From assembly GCF_000003605.2 (NCBI RefSeq), contig NW_003116447.1, forward strand, positions 1,096,494-1,160,493: a stretch of DNA of 64,000 bases, in the 5' to 3' direction. How positions within the stretch are numbered: the first letter of the stretch is position 1; each line of letters begins with the position of its first letter. Source of the stretch: Saccoglossus kowalevskii (lineage: Eukaryota > Hemichordata > Enteropneusta > Harrimaniidae). The notes beneath the pieces are model-generated. The model searched no databases. It saw only the letters and a program-made list of their open reading frames with translations, and was not told where the DNA came from. Positions 61,001 to 64,000 of this stretch are shown piece by piece. Both the position numbers and the translations under genes were made by a program.

Positions 61001-64000
61001 CTGAGAAAAAAAATATTTAAAAAAATGTCCTTGGTTCTTGCAAGGCATTTCAATTGAGGGCTATGAACGGTCATTGGTTGATTAGTGGCATGAGACCTTC
61101 ATCCCTATTTAGAGGTTCTTGCAAGCTTAACCCATATAACACTATACATTGCATTTGTAAGCATCTTTAAACACTAAAACCATCATCCTAAATTTGTATA
61201 CTACCTTCCCCCAACCAACATATATACACTGTCAAATGTTGGGATTGTGGATGAGAAACGGTAACGGTAGAACAAGAATAAAAAAGGTCCACACACTAAG
61301 TTAGGCTTTGTCTGTCCTTGAAGGTAAATGAATTTTGTGGATGTGTTTGTCCACGGAATAAAACCCTCCAGTACTTTCAAAATAAAATGGGCGGGAAAGT
61401 GTAGTAGATTATCGATTTTTTAGTATATTAGCTAAAACAGTATTGATTTAAAATTGTGTTTTTAGCTCATTCTTGGAGTGATGTTTTACCTATTTGCAAA
61501 ATGGGAATTTATTTGCCTCGCTGATTATCAATTTTTACTTTGCTTTCAGTGTGTTGAGAATTGTATGTGTATTTTAAGAAATCTTTCGTATCATATGCCT
61601 GCGGAAGTACGCCATCCTGACAATGAAATGCAAGGACAAGCTAATAAACCATCAAAAAACAAACCTAATGATACAGGATGTTTTGGTGGTGGTAGTGACA
61701 AGAAGAAAAAGGACCAACAGTTAAAGTATGTTTCACCATTCACTTACATCACCATAACATGCATTGCGTTTTTTCTTGACTCTTTCAACTTATGAATAAA
61801 TGATTCAAATCTTATCATTAATTGTTAAACTCAGACTTTCAATGTCTTTGAATTGAATCTTTAAGATGAAGGGAAATTGGTCATCATTGTTAGCGTGTTA
61901 GATTTTCTTGTATCTACTTGCTATTGGTGTAAATTCAGGTCATGTGACCATTATTTTACTAGTTTGTGCATTCTGTGGTCGGGTTCGGTTGGCCACATTC
62001 CAACTTGAGTAGGATTTCAGCGAAACTTGAACTCTCACGAATCAATTGATAAAAGCAACTGCATTTACTTGCGAACGAAACTTTTCAACGAACTGATAAA
62101 TACATAAACTTGTAGAACTGACCCACAGTTGAGCACTAACTAAAAACTGGAACACAACTACCGTTTAACTTTTAAAAGTGAAATAGAACATTACAGCGTT
62201 TTCCACTCAGACGGAGATTAACCAATCAGTGACTGCGTTCTAAATCAATGATGGAATGTCAGTCAACACCTATGGCTTATTATGGTTTCAACGATACATT
62301 CCTTTTCATTTGTCAGTTTTACATAGATTAAAAATCAGCCTCCAAAAAGCTGATAACTCTTTAACTACTATACTGTAGAATACTTTATTTTAGCTGGAAT
62401 TAATTTTCGCTGAAAAGACATGTTTTGTATAGAGTTTATTTTCACTGATTTTTGATAAGTTAAATGTAAAATACATGTAAAATATATTCGATGGATTTTA
62501 TTTTCACTGAATCATTACTTCAGCGAAAATAGCGAAAATTAAATCCAAGCGAATAAAATATTTTACAGTTTTGAAGAGAATTTTTGTATACTTACAATAT
62601 AACTCATCCTCTAATTCCACAGCAAAATGCAACTTGATCCAAACCCGCCACCAAGGCAAAACCCTGCTGCTGGTATGGAGTTGTTATGGCAACCTGAAGT
62701 GTGCAGACCCTACTTATCTTTGTTAGCAGAATGTTCTAATCCTGATACTCTGGAAGCGGCTGCTGGAACCGTCCAGAACTTGACAGCTTCAGAATGGAGG
62801 GTAAGTTTATTCTGTTATCTTGTGATTCCACTATTGAAGTCCATTTAGACTGATGCTGAATACAGGTTCATTGTCATTATTAGTCCCCGTTTGGCTGCAG
62901 TCCGAACACGGGGACTTGTGTTTTGACCTCGGTGCGTCCGTGCTTTCGTATGTGCGAAAAAATCATTAAATATCACGCATTTCTGGCATTTATGGATGGA
63001 TTTTTTCCAAACTTGGTACATGTACATACATTAGACATAACTAGTCCTGATGCAGGTTATTTTATTTTTTAGATCGGGTTCAGAAAAGCTGACTAGTGGC
63101 CATTTTGTTTTAATGAATGGGCTTCTAGAGCCTTATCTCTGACATGCTTTGACTGACTATGTTCAAATTTTATATATTCATTATAGATGTACTCAAAATG
63201 GCTGATTTTGTTTTAATTAATTCTTTTCCAGAGCAATATCTCTCAATACTCGTTTGACGATCTGATACAAATGTCAATCATTTAAATGTTAAACAATCAT
63301 CATAATCATATTCCTGACATGTTTATATTCCAGCTATATTACTATAAACAAAACTATATATCTTAAATTTGATAACTAACAGGGACTTTGCCATGCATGG
63401 CTTGTATTATAATACGTGTTTGTTATTTTTTGTCTCAGTGGGCGATATATATTCGTGCTAGTGTTCGTAAAGATAAAGGTCTGCCAGTGTTGGTGGAGTT
63501 GTTGCGAATGGATAATGATAGAGTGGTGAGTGCCGTATCCAAAGCACTTCGGAATCTTTCACTGGATCCAAGAAATAAAGAACTGATAGGTAAAGAACTT
63601 AACTGACCCACTTGTCTTTCAGTGGTAATTCAAATATTTAAGTGACAAATTGAAAACTTCTACAGTCATATCTGCTTTATATTAAGCAATGTTTTCTGTG
63701 TGTGATGACACATTTTTTTAATGACCATTTTCTCTTCAACTCCACAATTACCAGGTTGTCTTAATGATTGGTGGCAAAAGTTGCAATTAGATGTAGCTAA
63801 ACCGAAATGTAATTGACGTCTAGTAAAGGGTTAGCAGAAACCTAGCCTACATTCCTATCAATAAGATAATTCCTATCTTGATGTACAAAACACGAATTAT
63901 ATCATCTTTTTTTTTGTTTCACAGGCAAGTACGCTATGCGGGACCTTGTGTTCTGTTTACCGGGTGGTCCTGGTGAGCAGGCATCAAAGCGATCGGTTGA
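39890..64000 (+). CDS. CTNND: Delta-catenin (p120-catenin/ARVCF/CTNND2/PKP4 family), spliced, 3' end off window
   Basis: Cytoplasmic armadillo protein of the p120 subfamily, which binds the juxtamembrane tail of classical cadherins and controls cadherin stability and Rho-family GTPases. Seventeen coding exons join in phase with consensus GT-AG introns: 39890-40009, 41996-42108, 42540-42653, 43042-43106, 48546-48700, 50148-50276, 51781-52240, 53790-53963, 54643-54768, 54898-55033, 55440-55677, 55965-56119, 56983-57100, 61550-61725, 62623-62800, 63439-63589 and 63925-64000. They give about 894 residues. Family signatures seen: [13 protein letters not shown] and a coiled coil, [95 protein letters not shown]. 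The start ATG has A at -3 and an in-frame TAA at 39872-39874. By eye it is nearest PKP4/CTNND2, but invertebrate members predate the vertebrate duplications, so the symbol is generic. The final armadillo repeat(s) and C-terminal tail are missing because the window ends. Confidence 0.96.
40010..41995 (+). other. CTNND: Intron 1 of the coding region
   Basis: Apart from the candidate alternative exon near 40144-40272, I see only AT-rich DNA, a G-rich patch (40845-40905, repeated GGTGGGG-type words) and no repeat family copy that I can place. Confidence 0.7.
40144..40272 (+). CDS. Candidate alternative first coding exon (43 codons)
   Basis: After a T-rich stretch ending tttacttag, an ATG at 40144 opens a 51-codon frame with compositionally unusual, CpG-containing sequence reading [31 protein letters not shown] donor-like GTG|gtcagt at 40273 leaves phase 0, exactly what coding exon 2 (entered in phase 0) needs; exon 13 uses the same donor gtcagt. 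Reading on from exon 1 would hit a stop, so it could only serve as an alternative start exon. Expression is unproven. Confidence 0.3.
41996..42108 (+). CDS. CTNND: Coding exon 2: coiled coil (residues 41-78)
   Basis: Encodes [16 protein letters not shown] followed by a leucine-spaced amphipathic stretch, closely matching the [16 protein letters not shown]-type coiled coil of p120/PKP4. With exon 1 it makes a helix over about residues 28-68. The acceptor is tactacag at 41988-41995 and the donor is TTAG|gtaagg at 42109. Length 113 nt, entered in phase 0 and left in phase 2. In the vertebrate p120 family this segment is present only in the longest isoforms. Confidence 0.95.
42109..43041 (+). other. 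CTNND: Introns between coding exons 2-4
   Basis: Two short introns (42109-42539 and 42654-43041) flank exon 3. Neither holds a recognisable repeat or other gene. The compact spacing differs from the 5.4-kb intron that follows. Confidence 0.8.
42540..42653 (+). CDS. CTNND: Coding exon 3: [10 protein letters not shown] segment (residues 78-116)
   Basis: The acceptor is gtcctgcag ending at 42539 and the donor is CCT|gtaagt at 42654. The joined protein reads [11 protein letters not shown]..., matching the short conserved SSTEKSFPWR-type motif that follows the coiled coil in PKP4 and relatives; this supports assignment to the PKP4/CTNND2/ARVCF branch. The remainder is acidic and Ser-rich (ADESDTDSK). 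The exon is 114 nt with phase 2 on both sides, so skipping it would keep the frame. Confidence 0.92.
43042..43106 (+). CDS. CTNND: Coding exon 4: short linker exon (residues 116-137)
   Basis: The acceptor tttgctcacag ends at 43041 and the donor is AACG|gtaggt at 43107. It encodes [20 protein letters not shown] in the frame set by exon 3 and leaves phase 1, which fits exon 5. I know no domain for this piece; it is part of the disordered N-terminal region. At 65 nt it is the smallest coding exon, and skipping it would break the frame. Confidence 0.85.
44664..44906 (+). mobile_element. TTAA-type MITE, copy 3
   Basis: Ends TCTTTTCACCACCAGACTTT and CTGGTGGTGAAAAGATTAA form a terminal inverted repeat of about 17 bp; TTAA is intact on the right only. 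Confidence 0.75.
46030..46241 (+). mobile_element. Family A palindromic MITE, copy 5
   Basis: One of the longest copies: TACTGTAGAATACTTTATTT at the left, CGAAAATAAAGTATTTCACAGTA-type right end. Lies in the intron between coding exons 4 and 5. Confidence 0.87.
46529..46665 (+). mobile_element. Family B MITE, copy 3 (internal deletion)
   Basis: TTAAAGTGGGGGAGTCATCA ... GACGACCCCTCAACTTTGAA. About 25 bp of the core (CATGAGCCTTTGC region) is missing. Confidence 0.8.
47838..48042 (+). mobile_element. Family A palindromic MITE, copy 6
   Basis: Same termini, 1.6 kb from copy 5, same orientation and same intron, about 500 bp before coding exon 5. Confidence 0.87.
48546..48700 (+). CDS. CTNND: Coding exon 5: Ser/Pro/Tyr/His-rich linker (residues 138-189)
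   Basis: The acceptor gattgtag ends at 48545 and the donor is CAG|gtaaag at 48701. It encodes [14 protein letters not shown] and then a His/Ser/Pro/Asn-rich tract ending PKPDPRSQ. No folded domain is expected. The frame continues cleanly from phase 1 to phase 0. Local codon use is more GC-rich than the flanking intron, which helps mark the exon. Confidence 0.9.
48791..49083 (+). mobile_element. Related hairpin-type repeat
   Basis: AGCTCCGCTGTCGACTTTGT then TGAGCACAGCTT gives a small hairpin, followed by GAGTCTGTCGGCGTCTGC, reminiscent of the hairpin plus CGTCCG layout of family D. The link is by analogy of structure only. It begins 90 bp after coding exon 5. Confidence 0.4.
50148..50276 (+). 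CDS. CTNND: Coding exon 6 with tandem acceptor (residues 190-232)
   Basis: It encodes [20 protein letters not shown] and then a Ser/Pro-rich stretch ending in VRSAGQQ. The acceptor is tatagcag, where both TAG (ending 50147) and CAG (ending 50150) can be used; choosing between them adds or removes one Gln without changing frame. The donor is CAG|gttgga at 50277, weaker than the others. The exon is 129 nt, phase 0 on both sides, and so could be skipped cleanly. Confidence 0.87.
51781..52240 (+). CDS. CTNND: Coding exon 7: long Pro/Tyr/Asp-rich regulatory exon (residues 233-385)
   Basis: The largest exon at 460 nt. The acceptor gttttttcccag ends at 51780 and the donor is ACA|gtaagt at 52241. 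The product is low-complexity: [18 protein letters not shown]-like [24 protein letters not shown], then repeated SDR/RDR-Tyr/Phe units ([28 protein letters not shown]). In p120 proteins the matching region is unstructured and carries many tyrosine and serine phosphorylation sites; YEDM near residue 280 resembles the SYEDM of human p120. That these tyrosines are phosphorylated is inferred. Confidence 0.94.
52241..54642 (+). other. CTNND: Introns around coding exon 8
   Basis: Introns 52241-53789 and 53964-54642. A TTTCACTGCCATTGTTGG-type stretch near 54146-54170 resembles the start of the CCCTTTCAGTGCC element end seen near 14193, possibly a remnant. Nothing else is recognisable. Confidence 0.6.
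53790..53963 (+). CDS. CTNND: Coding exon 8: Pro/Gln/Met-rich linker (residues 386-443)
   Basis: The acceptor gtgattacag ends at 53789 and the donor is TATG|gtaaga at 53964. It continues the disordered region: [19 protein letters not shown], then Met/Pro-rich sequence and [11 protein letters not shown]. The exon is 174 nt with phase 1 at both ends, so it can be included or skipped without a frame change. Confidence 0.92.
54643..54768 (+). CDS. CTNND: Coding exon 9: Pro/Ser/Arg-rich segment before the armadillo domain (residues 444-485)
   Basis: The acceptor tttactaatag ends at 54642 and the donor is AGAG|gtattc at 54769. It encodes [20 protein letters not shown] and then an Arg/Ser-rich stretch [18 protein letters not shown]. 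The exon is 126 nt with phase 1 at both ends. The following intron is only 129 nt, a multiple of three and free of in-frame stops, so the reading frame runs unbroken into exon 10. Confidence 0.92.
54769..54897 (+). other. CTNND: 129-nt in-frame intron
   Basis: GT-AG intron between exons 9 and 10, 43 codons long in the coding frame with no stop. Retention would insert a Tyr/Leu/Phe-rich, hydrophobic 43-residue segment just before the armadillo domain. The other introns that I checked contain stops. Confidence 0.8.
54898..55033 (+). CDS. CTNND: Coding exon 10: first armadillo repeat (residues 486-530)
   Basis: The acceptor ctattttgcag ends at 54897 and the donor is CCAG|gtatgt at 55034. It encodes [17 protein letters not shown] and [14 protein letters not shown], the signature start of the p120-family armadillo domain (WRxPxLxEVI ... 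NAAAYLQHLxxGD). The Trp of the WR pair is retained; in human p120 the equivalent position lies on the cadherin-binding face. Residue equivalence is by eye. Confidence 0.96.
55440..55677 (+). CDS. CTNND: Coding exon 11: armadillo repeats 2-3 (residues 531-610)
   Basis: The acceptor tacttccag ends at 55439 and the donor is AGAG|gtatgg at 55678. It encodes [51 protein letters not shown] and [16 protein letters not shown]. These are textbook armadillo helices and among the most conserved segments of the gene. The Asn of LWNLSS, implicated in cadherin binding in human p120, is present. Confidence 0.97.
55772..55893 (+). mobile_element. Family A MITE, truncated copy 7
   Basis: Left half only: TACCGTAAAATACTTTATTT through the CCTATATTTTACATTTAACTC block, then unrelated sequence. 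It sits in the 287-nt intron between coding exons 11 and 12. Confidence 0.75.
55965..56119 (+). CDS. CTNND: Coding exon 12: PHSGW loop region (residues 611-661)
   Basis: The acceptor caatgttacag ends at 55964 and the donor is TTAG|gtaact at 56120. It encodes [20 protein letters not shown], then PHSGWDRN, an acidic loop, and FRNTTGCLR. The PHSGW motif with an acidic stretch after it is diagnostic of the p120/plakophilin subfamily as opposed to beta-catenin. Phase 0 in, phase 2 out. Confidence 0.96.
56151..56369. mobile_element. Variant inverted-repeat element related to family A
   Basis: Repeated AAACCCAGTGAA/AAACCCACTGAATATG words and a right end ATTAGTCATTTTACAGTA suggest a diverged subfamily. 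A similar AATAAAACCCAGTGAATATT stretch ends another possible copy near 22296-22505. Confidence 0.5.
56983..57100 (+). CDS. CTNND: Coding exon 13: armadillo repeat (residues 662-701)
   Basis: The acceptor tctgctttacag ends at 56982 and the donor is AAG|gtcagt at 57101. It encodes [20 protein letters not shown] followed by [19 protein letters not shown], matching the NLTSAGEEARKQMRxCEGLVD helix set of the family. It is 118 nt, phase 2 in and phase 0 out. A 4.4-kb intron rich in repeats follows. Confidence 0.96.
57178..57240. mobile_element. Family H element, left end
   Basis: TACTGTATTTGCTCTATTAG, then GGTCTATGGTCAAAATAAGT. Cut off where the foldback element begins at 57242. Confidence 0.6.
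57242..57480. mobile_element. Foldback element, truncated copy
   Basis: Matches the left arm (CTGCCATATTGTT, CAACATTGCCAGCTAAGTTG, CTGACTGGTTTG, TTAGAACTGGTTAATTTAAA) and part of the centre (CAGACACACCAGCGACTAAA). The right arm is absent. Confidence 0.7.
58086..58252 (-). mobile_element. Family B MITE, copy 4
   Basis: Reverse orientation: TTAAAGCGAGAGGGTTGTCA at the left, GTGACGACTCCCCCGCTTTA at the right, with GGCTCATGGGTAACCACTTG in the core. Confidence 0.85.
59551..59602. repeat. 14-bp perfect inverted repeat with G-rich loop
   Basis: CATAGACCCTCCAG (59551-59564) and CTGGAGGGTCTATG (59589-59602) surround a 24-nt loop of GGGAGGAGGG type. Confidence 0.85.
60240..60507. mobile_element. TTTTCCGGAAGT MITE with nested hairpin
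   Basis: Outer terminal inverted repeats GCACTATATAGACTACTTTT then CCGGAAGT, and at the right ACTTCCGGAAAAGTGGTCTT then ATAGTGC. Just inside the left end, GTCGAAGATGCGGATTTTCG and CGAAAAGCTGTATCTTCGAC form a second hairpin. No coding capacity. Confidence 0.82.
60747..61098 (-). mobile_element. AGGTCTCAT-ended element, copy 2 (inverted)
   Basis: AGATCTCGTACCACTAATTG at the left, TGATTAGTGGCATGAGACCT at the right; interior reads as the reverse complement of copy 1 with an internal deletion. Confidence 0.85.
61550..61725 (+). CDS. CTNND: Coding exon 14: armadillo repeat plus basic insert (residues 702-760)
   Basis: The acceptor actttgctttcag ends at 61549 and the donor is TTAAA|gtatgt at 61726. 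It encodes [20 protein letters not shown] and then a variable insert that ends [14 protein letters not shown]. The insert sits where p120, ARVCF and PKP4 carry a Cys-aromatic-Gly followed by a lysine cluster, the reported nuclear-localisation stretch of p120. Here the lysine run is four residues. Nuclear transport is inferred from the family. Confidence 0.95.
62371..62570 (-). mobile_element. Family A palindromic MITE, copy 8
   Basis: TACTGTAGAATACTTTATTT left end and AATAAAATATTTTACAGT right end; internal order is reversed relative to copies 2-7. It lies directly before coding exon 15. Confidence 0.85.
62623..62800 (+). CDS. CTNND: Coding exon 15: armadillo repeat (residues 760-819)
   Basis: The acceptor ctaattccacag ends at 62622 and the donor is AGG|gtaagt at 62801. 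It encodes a Pro-rich remainder of the insert ([13 protein letters not shown]), then [39 protein letters not shown] and EWR. This matches VEMLWHPSVVKPYLTLLAES...LEGSAGSLQNLSASNW in PKP4. Phase 2 in, phase 0 out. Confidence 0.96.
62882..63387 (+). mobile_element. Hairpin-headed repeat (family D), copy 2
   Basis: AGTCCCCGT (62882-62890) pairs with ACGGGGACT (62907-62915), followed by GGTGCGTCCGTGC as in copy 1; the probable end AACAGGGACT is at 63378-63387. It fills most of the intron between coding exons 15 and 16. Confidence 0.7.
63439..63589 (+). CDS. CTNND: Coding exon 16: armadillo repeat (residues 820-869)
   Basis: The acceptor tttttgtctcag ends at 63438 and the donor is GATAG|gtaaag at 63590. 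It encodes [39 protein letters not shown], and [12 protein letters not shown]. The [21 protein letters not shown] run is shared almost residue for residue with PKP4/CTNND2, the strongest hint for that branch over CTNND1 (RQEKALSAIADLL-type). Confidence 0.97.
63925..64000 (+). CDS. CTNND: Coding exon 17, cut by the window end (residues 870-894)
   Basis: The acceptor ttttgtttcacag ends at 63924. It encodes [19 protein letters not shown] followed by SKRSV, continuing [20 protein letters not shown] of the family. The open frame reaches base 64000, so the exon probably continues. The remaining armadillo repeat(s) and the C-terminal tail, which in several family members ends in a PDZ-binding motif, cannot be seen. 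Confidence 0.95.

Larger units (their letters stand above)
57101..61549 (+). other. CTNND: 4.4-kb repeat-rich intron between coding exons 13 and 14
   Basis: It holds, in order, a short TIR element (57178-57240), a truncated foldback element (57242-57480), a family B element (58086-58252), a 14-bp inverted repeat with a G-rich loop (59551-59602), a TTTTCCGGAAGT element (60240-60507) and an AGGTCTCAT element (60747-61098). Two diverged direct repeats sharing TACTATTTCATAAGGTGAT lie near 59355 and 59740. Confidence 0.75.

Overview
This is eukaryotic genomic DNA from an animal, almost certainly a marine invertebrate. It is AT-rich, split by long introns with GT-AG boundaries, and full of short non-autonomous DNA transposons. 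The one gene I can identify reads on the + strand and starts before the window ends: a delta-catenin / p120-catenin family gene (vertebrate relatives CTNND1, CTNND2, ARVCF, PKP4). Most invertebrates have one such gene, and by eye the protein looks most like the PKP4/CTNND2 branch. I cannot fix the phylum; a hemichordate or other invertebrate deuterostome, or a lophotrochozoan, would all fit.

Layout. 1-5400: gene-free, CpG-rich DNA with several palindromic or clustered motifs and no recognisable gene. About 5400-5577: possible first non-coding exon ending at a consensus donor, next to a sharp fall in CpG density near 6.2 kb. 5.6-39.8 kb: repeat-rich, CpG-poor DNA that I read as 5' introns; it contains a well-formed candidate untranslated exon (10290-10417), a candidate alternative first exon ending at 38588, and a 37-bp tandem array (18629-19350). 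39890-64000: seventeen coding exons in continuous reading phase, giving about 894 residues before the window ends inside the armadillo domain.

The protein starts with a coiled coil (residues about 28-68), continues through a disordered Pro/Tyr/Ser-rich regulatory region (about 78-485), then the armadillo repeats (486 onward) with the family's lysine-rich insert. In this family the armadillo repeats bind the juxtamembrane tail of classical cadherins and stabilise them at adherens junctions, while the N-terminal region takes phosphorylation and Rho-pathway inputs. The last armadillo repeat(s) and the C-terminal tail lie beyond the window.

The main points of interest are: at least seven families of miniature inverted-repeat elements in the introns; four phase-symmetric exons all confined to the disordered region; an in-frame 129-nt intron, a tandem NAGNAG acceptor and a possible alternative first coding exon; and a hairpin-headed repeat carrying an internal tandem array. 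I see no single clearly new biological system. The repeat families and the alternative-exon candidates are the best leads.
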